A model generated the notes under the pieces. The model worked only from the letters and a program-made list of their open reading frames with translations. It was not told where the DNA came from and did not search any database. From positions 39,455,223 through 39,519,222 of the forward strand of contig NC_087066.1 in assembly GCF_963678635.1 (NCBI RefSeq): a stretch of DNA of 64,000 nucleotides. Direction: 5' to 3'. The stretch comes from Symsagittifera roscoffensis (taxonomy: Eukaryota > Xenacoelomorpha > Acoela > Convolutidae). The position numbers and the translations under genes were made by a program. Positions 18,901 to 33,200 of the stretch are shown piece by piece (position 1 is the first letter of the stretch; each line of letters begins with the position of its first letter).

Positions 18901-21900
18901 ATTCATTTAGGAACATATTAATGCAAAGAACAAAAACCCATGCCATCGGTAGTTCCAAGGAATTATAAACTGAGCTTTCTTCTGTAACAGCAAACCGCGC
19001 TGCTTAGCTAACCCGCAGCTTGGTAAGCATTGCTATGAATGGTATAGGACACTAATTAGTACGGTTCAAAAACAGAGCTATCGGTAAGTCCTGATACAAT
19101 GTGAATACTTGATGTATATTCATGAGAACACAGTTCAAGCAGAGCAGAAACAATAAGAATATCAACCAATTGTATTCATTTAGGAACATATTCATGCAAA
19201 GAACAAAAACCCATGCCATCGGTAGTTCCTTGGAATTATAAACTGAGCTTTCTTCTGTATAACAGCAAATCGCGCTGCTCAGCTAACCCGCAGCTTGGTA
19301 AGCTTTGCTACGAATGGTATAGGACACTAATTAGTACGGTTCAAAAACAGAGCTATCGGTAAGTCCTGATATAATGTGAATTCTTGATGTATATTCATAA
19401 GAACACAGTTGAAGCAGAGCAAAAACAATAAGAATATCAACCAATTGTATTCATTTAGGAACATATTAATGCAAAGAACAAAAACCCATGCCATCGGTAG
19501 TTCCAAGGAATTTTAAACTGAGCTTTCTTCTGTAACAGCAAACCGCGCTGCTTAGCTAACCCGCAGCTTGGTAAGCATTGCTATGAATGGTATAGGACAC
19601 TAAATAGTACGGTTCAAAAACAGAGCTATCGGTAAGTCCTGATACAATGTGAATACTTGATGTATATTCATGAGAACACAGTTCAAGCAGAGCAGAAACA
19701 ATAAGAATATCAACCAATTGTATTCATTTAGGAACATATTAATGCAAAGAACAAATCCCATGCCATCGGTAGTTCCAAAGAGTTATAATCTGAGCTTTCT
19801 AATTTAACAGCAAACCGCGCTGCTCAGTTAAACCCCAGCTTGGTAAGCACTGCTGTGAGTCATAAAGGACAGTAATTAGCATAGTTCAAAAACAGTGCTA
19901 TCGGTAAGTCCTGATTTAAAGTGAATACTTAATGTATAAGCATGAGAATAGGTTTCAAGCAGAGCAGAAACAATAAGAATATCAACCAATTGTATTCATT
20001 TAGGAACATATTAATGCAAAGAACAAAACCCATGCCATCGGTAGTTCCAAAGAGTTATAAACTGAGCTTTCTTCTGTAACAGCAAACCGCGCTGCTTAGT
20101 CAACCCGCAGCTTGGTAAGCATTGCTATGAATGGTATAGCACACTAATTAGCACGGTTCAAAAACAGAGCTATCGGTAAGTCCTGATATAATGTGAATAC
20201 TTGATGTATATTCATAAGAACACAGTTCAAGCAGAGCAAAAACAATAAGAATATCAACCAATTGTATTCATTTAGGAACATATTAATGCAAAGAACAAAA
20301 CCCATGCCATCGGTAGTTCCAAAGAGTTATAAACTGAGCTTTCTTCTGTAACAGCAAACCGCGCTGCTCAGCTAACCCGCAGCTTGGTAAGCTTTGCTAC
20401 GAATGGTATAGGACACTAATTAGTACGGTTCAAAAACAGAGCTATCGGTAAGTCCTGATATAATGTGAATACTTGATGTATATTCATAAGAACACAGTTC
20501 AAGCAGAGCAAAAACAATAAGAATATCAACCAATTGTATTCATTTAGGAACATATTAATGCAAAGAACAAAAACCCATGCCATCGGTAGTTCCAAGGAAT
20601 TTTAAACTGAGCTTTCTTCTGTAACAGCAAACCGCGCTGCTTAGCTAACCCGCAGCTTGGTAAGCATTGCTATGAATGGTATAGGACACTAAATAGTACG
20701 GTTCAAAAACAGAGCTATCGGTAAGTCCTGATACAATGTGAATACTTGATGTATATTCATGAGAACACAGTTCAAGCAGAGCAGAAACAATAAGAATATC
20801 AACCAATTGTATTCATTTAGGAACATATTCATGCAAAGAACAAAAACCCATGCCATCGGTAGTTCCTTGGAATTATAAACTGAGCTTTCTTCTGTATAAC
20901 AGCAAACCGCGCTGCTCAGCTAACCCGCAGCTTGGTAAGCTTTGCTACGAATGGTATAGGACACTAATTAGTACGGTTCAAAAACAGAGCTATCGGTAAG
21001 TCCTGATATAATGTGAATTCTTGATGTATATTCATAAGAACACAGTTCAAGCAGAGCAAAAACAATAAGAATATCAACCAATTGTATTCATTTAGGAACA
21101 TATTAATGCAAAGAACAAAAACCCATGCCATCGGTAGTTCCAAGGAATTTTAAACTGAGCTTTCTTCTGTAACAGCAAACCGCGCTGCTTAGCTAACCCG
21201 CAGCTTGGTAAGCATTGCTATGAATGGTATAGGACACTAAATAGTACGGTTCAAAAACAGCTATCGGTAAGTCCTGATACAATGTGAATACTTGATGTAT
21301 ATTCATGAGAACACAGTTCAAGCAGAGCAGAAACAATAAGAATATCAACCAATTGTATTCATTTAGGAACATATTAATGCAAAGAACAAATCCCATGCCA
21401 TCGGTAGTTCCAAAGAGTTATAATCTGAGCTTTCTAATTTAACAGCAAACCGCGCTGCTCAGTTAAACCCCAGCTTGGTAAGCACTGCTGTGAGTCATAA
21501 AGGACAGTAATTAGCATAGTTCAAAAACAGTGCTATCGGTAAGTCCTGATTTAAAGTGAATACTTAATGTATAAGCATGAGAATAGGTTTCAAGCAGAGC
21601 AGAAACAATAAGAATATCAACCAATTGTATTCATTTAGGAACATATTAATGCAAAGAACAAAACCCATGCCATCGGTAGTTCCAAAGAGTTATAAACTGA
21701 GCTTTCTTCTGTAACAGCAAACCGCGCTGCTTAGTCAACCCGCAGCTTGGTAAGCATTGCTATGAATGGTATAGCACACTAATTAGCACGGTTCAAAAAC
21801 AGAGCTATCCGTAAGTCCTGATATAATGTGAATACTTTGTATATTCATGAGAACACAGTTCAAGCAGAGCAGAAACAATAAGAATATCAACCAATTGTAT
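18900..21900. repeat. Satellite 6-mer higher-order repeat, about 1,637 bp
   Basis: Markers recur at 1,637-bp spacing: TAGTTCCTTGGAATTAT (near 19220 and 20860), TAAGCATGAGAATAGG (near 19938 and 21574). A dimer-scale repeat of the GGAATTTTAAACTG monomer also occurs inside. Confidence 0.8.
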
Positions 21901-23399
21901 TCATTTAGGAACATATTAATGCAAAGAACAAAAACCCATGCCATCGGTAGTTCCAAGGAATTATAAACTGAGCTTTCTTCTGTAACAGCAAACCGCGCTG
22001 CTCAGTTAACCCGCAGCTTGGTAAGCACTGCTGTGAGTCATAAAGGACAGTAATTAGCATGGTTCAAAAACAGTGCTATCGGTGAGTCATGATATAATGC
22101 GAAAAATTGATGCACATTCATGAGAACACGTTTAAAGCAGAGCAGAAACAATAAGAATATCAACCAATTGTATTCATTTTGGAACATATTAATGCAAAGA
22201 ACAGAACCCATGCCATCGGTAGTTCCAAAGAATTATAAATTGAGCTTTCTTCTGTAACAGCAAAACGCGCTGCTTAGTTAACCCGCAGCTTGGTAAGCAC
22301 TGCTGTGAGTCATATAGGACAGTAATTAGCATGGTTCAAAAACAGTGCTATCGGTAAGTCTGACACAATGTGAATACTTGATGTATATTTGTGAGAACAC
22401 AGTTCAAGCAGAGCAGAAACAATAAGAATATCAACCAATTGTATTCATTTAGGAACATATTAATGCAAAGAACAAAAACCCATGCCATCGGTAGTTCCAA
22501 GGAATTATAAACTGAGCTTTCTTCTGTAACAGCAAACCGCGCTGCTCAGTTAACCCGCAGCTTGGTAAGCACTGCTGTGAGTCATATAGGACAGTAATTA
22601 ACATGATTCAAAAACAGTGCTATCGGTGAGTCCTGATATAATGCAAATAATTGATGCACATTCATGAGAACACGTTTCAAGCAGAGCAGAAACAATTGGA
22701 AAATTAACCAATTGTATTCATTTAGGAACATATTAATGCAAAGAAAAAAACTCATGCCATCGGTAGTTCCAAAGAATTATAATCTGAGCTTTCTAATTTA
22801 ACAGCAAACCGCGCTGCTCAGTTAAACCGCAGCTTGGTAAGCACTGCTGTGAGTCATATAGGACAGTAATTAGCATGGTTCAAAAACAGTGCTATCGGTA
22901 AGTCCTGATTTAAAGTGAATACTTAATGTATAAGCATGAGAATACGTTAAAGGCAGAGCAGAAACAATAAAAATATCAACCAATTGTATTCATTTAGGAA
23001 CATATTAATGCAAAGAACAGAAGCCATGCCATCGGTAGTTCCAAAGAATTATAAATTGAGCTTTCTTCTGTAACAGCAAAACGCGCTGCTTAGTTAACCC
23101 GCAGCTTGGTAAGCATTGCTATGAATGGTATAGGACACTAATTAGCACGGTTCAAAAACAGAGCTATCGGTAAGTCCTGATATAAACTGAATACTTGATG
23201 TATATTCATGAGAACACAGTTCAAGCAGAGGAGAAACCATAAGAATATCAACCAATTGTATTCATTTAAGAACATATTAATGCAAAGAAAAAACCCATGC
23301 CATCGGTAGTTACAAAAAAAACTATAATCTGAGCTTTCTTCTGTAACAGCAAACCGCGCTGCTCAGTTAACCCGCAGCTTGGTAAGCACTGCTGTGAGT

Positions 23400-25330
23400 C
23401 ATATAGGAAGGTAATTAGCCTGGTTCAAAAACAGTGCTATCGGTGAGTCCTGATATAATGCGATAAATTGATGCACATTCATGAGAACGCGTTTCAAGCA
23501 GAGCAGAAACAATTGGAAAATTAACCAATTGTATTCATTAAGGAACATATCAATGCAAAGACCAAAACCCATGCCATCGGTAGTTCCAAAGAATTATAAA
23601 CTGAGCTTTCTTCTGTAACAGCAAACCGCGCTGCTCAGTTAACCCGCAGCTTGGTAAGCACTGCTGTGAGTCATATAGGACAGTAATTAGCATGGTTCAA
23701 AAACAGTGCTATCGATGAGTCCTGATATAATGCGAATAATTGATGCACATTCATGAGAACACGTTTCAAGCAGAGCAGAAACAATTGGAAAATTAACCAA
23801 TTGTATTCAATTAAGAACATATTAATGCAAAGAAAAAAAACCCATGCCATCGGTAGTTCCAAAGAATTATAATCTGAGCTTTCTAATTTAAACCTAAACC
23901 GCGCTGCTCAGTTAAACCGCAGCTTGGTAAGCACTGCTGTGAGTCATATAGGACAGTAATTAGCATGGTTCAAAAACAGTGCTATCGGTGAGTCCTGATA
24001 TAATGCGAATAATTGATGAACATTCATGAGAACACGATTCAAGCAGAGCAGAAACAATTGGAAAATTAACCAATTGTATTCATTAAGGAACATATTAATG
24101 CAAAGAAAAAACCCATGCCATCAGTAGTTCTAAAGAATTATAACCTGAGCTTTCTAATTTAAACATAAACCGCGCTGCTCAGTTAAACCGCAGCTTGGTA
24201 AGCACTGCTGTGAGTCATATAGGACAGTACTTAGCATGGTTCAAAAACAGTGCTATCGGTAAGTCCTGATTTAAAGTGAATACTTAATGTATAAGCATGA
24301 GAATACGTTTCAAGCAGAGCAGAAACAATAAGAATATCAACCAATCATATTCATTTAAGAACATTAATGCAAAGAACAAAAACCCATGCCATCGGTAGTT
24401 CCAAGGAATTATAAACTGAGCTTTCTTCTGTAACAGCAAACCGCGCTGCTCAGTTAACCCGCAGCTTGGTAAGCACTGCTGTGAGTCATATAGGACAGTA
24501 ATTAGCATGGTTCAAAAACAGTGCTATCGATGAGTCCTGATATAATGCGAATAATTGATGCACATTCATGAGAACACGTTTCAAGCAGAGCAGAAACAAT
24601 TGGAAAATTAACCAATTGTATTCAATTAAGAACATATTAATGCAAAGAAAAAAAACCCATGCCATCGGTAGTTCCAAAGAATTATAATCTGAGCTTTCTA
24701 ATTTAAACCTAAACCGCGCTGCTCAGTTAAACCGCAGCTTGGTAAGCACTGCTGTGAGTCATATAGGACAGTAATTAGCATGGTTCAAAAACAGTGCTAT
24801 CGGTGAGTCCTGATATAATGCGAATAATTGATGAACATTCATGAGAACACGATTCAAGCAGAGCAGAAACAATTGGAAAATTAACCAATTGTATTCATTA
24901 AGGAACATATTAATGCAAAGAAAAAACCCATGCCATCAGTAGTTCTAAAGAATTATAACCTGAGCTTTCTAATTTAAACATAAACCGCGCTGCTCAGTTA
25001 AACCGCAGCTTGGTAAGCACTGCTGTGAGTCATATAGGACAGTACTTAGCATGGTTCAAAAACAGTGCTATCGGTAAGTCCTGATTTAAAGTGAATACTT
25101 AATGTATAAGCATGAGAATACGTTTCAAGCAGAGCAGAAACAATAAGAATATCAACCAATCATATTCATTTAAGAACATTAATGCAAAGAACAAAAACCC
25201 ATGCCATCGGTAGTTCCAAGGAATTATAAACTGAGCTTTCTTCTGTAACAGCAAATCACGCTGCTTAGTTAACTCGCAACTTGGTAAGCATTGCTGTGAA
25301 TGGTATAGGACACTAATTAGCACGGTTCAA
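23400..25330. repeat. Satellite 3-mer higher-order repeat, 815 bp
   Basis: The trimer at about 23671-24485 is repeated at 24486-25300 with almost no change, including the unusual TTTAAACCTAAACCGCGC and CAATCATATTCATTTAAG strings. Confidence 0.8.
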
Positions 25331-27900
25331 AAATAGAGCTATCGGTAATTGCTGATTTAAGGTGGATAATTGATGTATATTCATGAGAACAGAGTTCGAA
25401 CAAAGCAGAAGTAATTAGAATATCAACCATTTGTATTCATTTAGGAACATATTAAAGCAAAGAAAAAACCCTTGCCATCGGTAGTTACAAAAAACTATAA
25501 TCTGAGCTTTCTTCTGTAACAGCAAACCGCGCTGCTCAGTAAACCCGCAGCTTGGTAAGCACTGCTGTGAGTCATATAGGACAGTAATTGGCATGGTTCA
25601 AAAACAGTGCTATCGGTGAGTCCTGATATAATGCGAATAATTGATGCACATTCATGAGAACGCGTTTCAAGCAGAGCAGAAACAATTGGAAAATTAACCA
25701 ATTGTATTCATTTAGGAACATATCAATGCAAAAACCAAAACCCATGCCATCGGTAGTTCCAAAGAATTATAATCTGAGCTTTTTTCTTTAACAGCAAACC
25801 GCGCTGCTGAGTTTAACCGCAGCTTGGTAAGCACTGCTGTGAGTTATATAAGACAGTAATTAGCATGGTTCAAAAACAGTGCTATCGGTAAGTCCTGATT
25901 TGAAGTGAGTACTTAATGTATAAGCATGAGAATACGTTGTAAGCAGAGCAAAAACAAAAAGAATATCACTCAATTGTGATCATTTAGAAACATATTAATG
26001 CAAAGACCAAAACCCATGCCATCGGTAGTTCCAAAGAATTATAAACTGAGCTTTCTTCTGTAACAGCAAATCGCGCTGCTCAGTTAATTCGCAGCTTGGT
26101 AAGCATTGCTATGAGTCATTTAGGACAGTAATTAGCATGGTTCAAAAACAGTGCTATCAGTGAGTCCTGATATAATGCAAATAATTGATGCACATTCATG
26201 AGAACATGTTTCGAGCACAGCAAAAACAATTGGCAAATTAACCAATTGTATTCATTTAGGAACATATTAATGCAGAGAACAAAACCCATGCCATCGGTAG
26301 TTCCAAAGAATTAAAATCTGAGCTTTCTTCCGTAACAGCAAACCGCGCTGCTCAGTTAATTCGCAGCTTGGTAAGCATTGCTGTGAGTCATATAGGACAG
26401 TAATTGGCATGGTTCAAAAACAGTGCTATCGGTGAGTCCTGATATAATGCGAAAAATTGATGCACATTCATGAGAACGCGTTTCAAGCAGAGCAGAAACA
26501 ATTGGAAAATTAACCAATTGTATTCAATTAGGAACATATCAATGCAAAATCCAAAACCCATGCCATCGGTAGTTCCAAAGAATTAAAATCTGAGCTTTCT
26601 TCTGTAACAGCAAACCGCGCTGCTGAGTTTAACCGCAGCTTGGTAAGCACTGCTGTGAGTCATATAGGACAGTAATTGGCATGGTTCAAAAACAGTGCTA
26701 TCGGTGAGTCCTGATATAATGCGAATAATTGATGCACATTCATGAGAACGCGTTTCAAGCAGAGCAGAAACAATTGGAAAATTAACCAATTGTATTCAAT
26801 TAGGAACATATCAATGCAAAGACCAAAACCCATGCCATCGGTAGTCCCAAAGAATTAAAATCTGAGCTTTCTTCTGTAACAGCAAACCGCGCTGCTGAGT
26901 TTAACCGCAGCTTGGTAAGTACTGCTGTGAGTTATATAGGACAGTAATTAGCATGGTTCAAAAACAGTGCTATCAGTAAGTCCTGATTTGAAGTGAATAC
27001 TAAATGTATAAGCATGAGAATACGTTTTAAGCAGAGCAAAAACAAAAAGAATATCACTCAATTGTGATCATTTAGGAACATATTAATGCAAAGACCAAAA
27101 CCCATGCCATCGGTAGTTCCAAAGAATTATAAACTGAGCTTTCTTCTGTAACAGCAAACCACGCTGCTCAGTTAATTCGCAGCTTGGTAAGCATTGCTAT
27201 GAGTCATTTAGGACAGTAATTAGCATGGTTCAAAAACAGTGCTATCAGTGAGTCCTGATATAATGCAAATAATTGATGCACATTCATGAGAACATGTTTC
27301 GAGCAGAGCAAAAACAATTGGAAAATTAACCAATTGTATTCATTTAGGAACATATTAATGCAGAGAACAAAACCCATGCCATCGGTAGTTCCAAAGAATT
27401 AAAATCTGAGCTTTCTTCTGTAACAGCAAACCGCGCTGCTCAGTTAAACCACAGCTTGGTAAGCACTGCTGTGAGTCATATAGGACAGTAATTAGCATGG
27501 TTCAAAAACAGTGCTATCGGTAAGTCCTGATATAATGCAAATAATTGATGCACATTCATGAGAACACATTTCAAGCAGAGCAGAAACAATTGGAAAATTA
27601 ACCAATTGTATTCATTTAGGAACATATTAATGCAAAGAAAAAACACATGCCATCGGTAGTTACAAAAAAAACTATAATCTAAGCTTTCTTCGGTAACAGC
27701 AAACCGCGCTGCTTAGTTAACCCGCAGCTTGGTAAGCATTGCTGTGAATGGTATAGGACACTAATTAGCACGGTTCAAAAACAGAGCTAACCGTAAGTCC
27801 TGATATAATGTGAATACTTTGTATATTCATGAGAACACAGTTCAAGCAGAGCAGAAAAAATAAGAATATCAACCAATTGTATTCATTTAGGAACATATTA
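25330..27900. repeat. Satellite block with 1,088-bp repeat, shared with 44.7-45.8 kb
   Basis: The marker ATATCACTCAATTGTGATCA recurs 1,088 bp apart (about 25964 and 27052). Private variants here (CCCTTGCCATCGG, CAGTAAACCC, TCTTCGGTAACAG) reappear at 44.7-45.8 kb. Confidence 0.75.
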
Positions 27901-30250
27901 ATGCAAAGAAAAACCCATGCCATCGGTAGTTACAAAAATAACTATAATCTGAGCTTTCTTCTGTAACAGCAAACCGCGCTGCTCAGTTAACCCGCAGCTT
28001 GGTAAGCACTGCTGTGAGTCAAAAAGGACAGTAATTAGCATGGTTCAAAAACAGTGCTATCGGTGAGTCATGATATAATGCGAATAATTGATGCACATTC
28101 ATGAGAACACGTTTCAAGCAGAGCAGAAAAAATTGGAAAACTAACTAATTGTATTCATTTAGGAACATATTATTGCGAAGAAAAAAACCCAAGCCATCGG
28201 TAGTTCCAAAGAATTATAATATGAGCTTTCTAATTAACAGCAAACCGCGCTGCTCAGTTAAACCACAGCTTGGTAAGCACTGCTGTGAGTCATATAGGAC
28301 AGTAATTAGCATGGTTCAAAAACAGTGCTATCGGTAAGTCCTGATTTAAAGTGAATACTTAATGTATAAGCATGAGAATACGTTTAAAGCAGAGCAGAAA
28401 CAATAAGAATATCAACCAATTGTATTCATTTAGGAACCTATTAATGCAAAGAACAGAACCCATGCCATCGGTAGTTCCAAAGATTTAAAAATTGAGCTTT
28501 CTTCTGTAACAGCAAAACGCGCTGCTTAGTTAACCCGCAGCTTGGTAAGCATTGCTATGAATGGTATAGGACACTAATTAGCACGGTTCAAAAACAGAGC
28601 TATCGGTAAGTCCTGATATAAAGTAATACTTGATGTATATTCATGAGAACACAGTTCAAGCAGAGGAGAAACAATAAGAATATCAACCAATTGTATTCAT
28701 TTAAGAACATATTAATGCAAAGAAAAAACCCATGCCATCGGTAGTTACAAAAAAAACTATAATCAGAGCTTTCTTCTGTAACAGCAAACCGCGCTGCTCA
28801 GTTAACCCGCAGCTTGGTAAGCACTGCTGTGAGTCATATAGGACAGTAATTAGCATGGTTCAAAAACAGTGCTATCGGTGAGTCCTGATATAATGCGAAT
28901 AATTGATGCACATTCATGAGAACACGTTTCAAGCAGAGCAGAAACAATTGGAAAATTAACCAATTGTATTCATTTAGAAACATATTAATGCAAAGAAAAA
29001 AACCCATGCCATCGGTAGTTCTAAAGAATTATAATCTGAGCTTTCTAATTTAACAGCAAACCGCGCTGCTCAGTTAACCCGCAGCTTGGTAAGCACTGCT
29101 GTGAGTCATAAAGGACAGTAATTAGCATGGTTCAAAAACAGTGCTATCGGTGAGTCATGATATTATGCGAATAATTGATGCACATTCATGAGAACACGTT
29201 TCAAGCAGAGCAGAAAAAATTGGAAAACTAACTAATTGTATTCATTTAGGAACATATTATTGCGAAGAAAAAAACCCAAGCCATCGGTAGTTCCAAAGAA
29301 TTATAATATGAGCTTTCTAATTAACAGCAAACCGCGCTGCTCAGTTAAACCACAGCTTGGTAAGCACTGCTGTGAGTCATATAGGACAGTAATTAGCATG
29401 GTTCAAAAACAGTGCTATCGGTAAGTCCTGATTTAAAGTGAATACTTAATGTATAAGCATGAGAATACGTTTAAAGCAGAGCAGAAACAATAAGAATATC
29501 AACCAATTGTATTCATTTAGGAACCTATTAATGCAAAGAACAGAACCCATGCCATCGGTAGTTCCAAAGATTTAAAAATTGAGCTTTCTTCTGTAACAGC
29601 AAAACGCGCTGCTTAGTTAACCCGCAGCTTGGTAAGCATTGCTATGAATGGTATAGGACACTAATTAGCACGGTTCAAAAACAGAGCTATCGGTAAGTCC
29701 TGATATAAAGTAATACTTGATGTATATTCATGAGAACACAGTTCAAGCAGAGGAGAAACAATAAGAATATCAACCAATTGTATTCATTTAAGAACATATT
29801 AATGCAAAGAAAAAACCCATGCCATCGGTAGTTACAAAAAAAACTATAATCAGAGCTTTCTTCTGTAACAGCAAACCGCGCTGCTCAGTTAACCCGCAGC
29901 TTGGTAAGCACTGCTGTGAGTCATATAGGACAGTAATTAGCATGGTTCAAAAACAGTGCTATCGGTGAGTCCTGATATAATGCGAATAATTGATGCACAT
30001 TCATGAGAACACGTTTCAAGCAGAGCAGAAACAATTGGAAAATTAACCAATTGTATTCATTTAGAAACATATTAATGCAAAGAAAAAAACCCATGCCATC
30101 GGTAGTTCTAAAGAATTATAATCTGAGCTTTCTAATTTAACAGCAAACCGCGCTGCTCAGTTAAACCGCAGCTTGGTAAGCACTGATGTGAGTCATATAG
30201 GACAGTAATTAGCATGGTTCAAAAACAGTGCTATCGGTAAGTCCTGATTT
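27900..30250. repeat. Satellite 4-mer higher-order repeat, 1,087 bp, two copies
   Basis: The markers TATTATTGCGAAGAAAAAAA and AGTCATGATAT recur 1,087 bp apart (for example 28149 and 29236). The copies are nearly identical. Confidence 0.85.
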
Positions 30251-33200
30251 ACAGTGAATACTTAATGTATAAGCATGAGAATACGTTTAAGGCAGAGCAG
30301 AAACCATAAGAATATCAACCAATTGTATTCATTTAGGAACATATTAATGCAAAGAACAGAAGCCATGCCATCGGTAGTTCCAATAAATTATAAATTGAGC
30401 TTTCTTCTGTAACAGCAAAACGCACTGCTTAGTTAACCCGCAGCTTGGTAAGCATTGCTATGAATGGTATAGGACACTAATTAGCACGGTTCAAAAACAG
30501 AGCTATCGGTAAGTCCTGATATAAACTGAATACTTGATGTATATTCATGAGAACACAGTTCAAGCAGAGGAGAAACAATAAGAATATCAACCAATTGTAT
30601 TCATTTAAGAACATATTAATGCAAAGAAAAAACCCATGCCATCGGTAGTTACAAAAAAAACTATAATCTGAGCTTTCTTCTGTAACAGCAAACCGCGCTG
30701 CTCAGTTAACCCGCAGCTTGGTAAGCACTGCTGTGAGTCATATAGGACAGTAATTAGCAAGGTTCAAAAACAGTGCTATCGGTGAGTCCTGATATAATGC
30801 GAATAATCGATGCACATTCATGAGAACGCGTTTCAAGCAGAGCAGAAACAATTGGAAAATTAACCATTTGTATTCATTTAAGAACATATTAATGCAAAGA
30901 AAAAACCCAATGCCATCGGTAGTTACAAAAAAAACTATAATCAGAGCTTTCTTCTGTAACAGCAAACCGCGCTGCTCAGTTAACCCGCAGCTTGGTAAGC
31001 ACTGCTGTGAGTCATATAGGACAGTAATTAGCATGGTTCAAAAACAGTGCTATCGGTGAGTCCTGATATAATGCCAATAATTGATGCACATTCATGAGAA
31101 CACGTTTCAAGCAGAGCAGAAACAATTGAAAAATTAACCAATTGTATTCATTAAGGAACATATTAATGCAAAGAAAAAAACCCATGCGATCGGTAGTTCC
31201 AAAGAATTATAATCTGAGCTTTCTAATTTAACAGCAAACCGCGCTGCTCAGTTAAACCGCAGCTTGGTAAGCACTGCTGTGAGTCATATAGGACACTAAT
31301 TAGCATGGTTCAAAAACAGTGCTATCGGTAAGTCCTGATTTAAAGTGAATACTTAATGTATAAGCATGAGAATACGTTTAAGGCAGAGCAGAAACAATAA
31401 GAATATCAACCAATTGTATTCATTTAGGAACATATTAATGCAAAGAACAGAAGCCATGCCATCGGTAGTTCCAAAGAATTATAAATTGAGCTTTCTTCTG
31501 TAACAGCAAAACGCGCTGCTTAGTTAACCCGCAGCTTGGTAAGCATTGCTATGAATGGTATAGGACACTAATTAGCACGGTTCAAAAACAGAGCTATCGG
31601 TAAGTCCTGATATAAAGTAATACTTGATGTATATTCATGAGAACACAGTTCAAGCAGAGGAGAAACAATAAGAATATCAACCAATTGTATTCATTTAAGA
31701 ACATATTAATGCAAAGAAAAAACCCATGCCATCGGTAGTTACAAAAAAAACTATAATCAGAGCTTTCTTCTGTAACAGCAAACCGCGCTGCTCAGTTAAC
31801 CCGCAGCTTGGTAAGCACTGCTGTGAGTCATATAGGACAGTAATTAGCAAGGTTCAAAAACAGTGCTATCGGTGAGTCCTGATATAATGCGAATAATCGA
31901 TGCACATTCATGAGAACGCGTTTCAAGCAGAGCAGAAACGATTGGAAAATTAACCATTTGTATTCATTTAAGAACATATTAATGCAAAGAAAAAACCCAA
32001 TGCCATCGGTAGTTACAAAAAAAACTATAATCAGAGCTTTCTTCTGTAACAGCAAACCGCGCTGCTCAGTTAACCCGCAGCTTGGTAAGCACTGCTGTGA
32101 GTCATATAGGACAGTAATTAGCATGGTTCAAAAACAGTGCTATCGGTGAGTCCTGATATAATGCCAATAATTGATGCACATTCATGAGAACACGTTTCAA
32201 GCAGAGCAGAAACAATTGGAAAATTAACCAATTGTATTCATTTAGGAACATATTAATGCAAAGAAAAAACCCATGCGATCGGTAGTTCCAAAGAATTATA
32301 ATCTGAGCTTTCTAATTTAACAGCAAACCGCGCTGCTCAGTTAAACCGCAGCTTGGTAAGCACTGCTGTGAGTCATATAGGACACTAATTAGCATGGTTC
32401 AAAAACAGTGCTATCGGTAAGTCCTGATTTAAAGTGAATACTTAATGTATAAGCATGAGAATACGTTTAAGGCAGAGCAGAAACAATAAGAATATCAACC
32501 AATTGTATTCATTTAGGAACATATTAATGCAAAGAACAGAAGCCATGCCATCGGTAGTTCCAAAGAATTATAAATTGAGCTTTCTTCTGTAACAGCAAAA
32601 CGCGCTGCTTAGTTAACCCGCAGCTTGGTAAGCATTGCTATGAATGGTATAGGACACTAATTAGCACGGTTCAAAAACAGAGCTATCGGTAAGTCCTGAT
32701 ATAAAGTAATACTTGATGTATATTCATGAGAACACAGTTCAAGCAGAGGAGAAACAATAAGAATATCAACCAATTGTATTCATTTAAGAACATATTAATG
32801 CAAAGAAAAAACCCATGCCATCGGTAGTTACAAAAAAAACTATAATCAGAGCTTTCTTCTGTAACAGCAAACCGCGCTGCTCAGTTAACCCGCAGCTTGG
32901 TAAGCACTGCTGTGAGTCATATAGGACAGTAATTAGCATCGTTCAAAAACAGTGCTATCGGTGAGTCCTGATATAATGCGAATAATTGATGCACATTCAT
33001 GAGAACACCTTTCAAGCAGAGCAGAAACAGTTGGAAAATTAACCAATTGTATTCATTTAGGAACATATTAATGCAAAGAAAAAACCCATGCCATCGGTAG
33101 TTCCAAAGAATTATAATCTGAGCTTTCTAATTTAACAGCAAACCGCGCTGCTCAGTTAAACCGCAGCTTGGTAAGCACTGCTGTGAGTCATATAGGACAG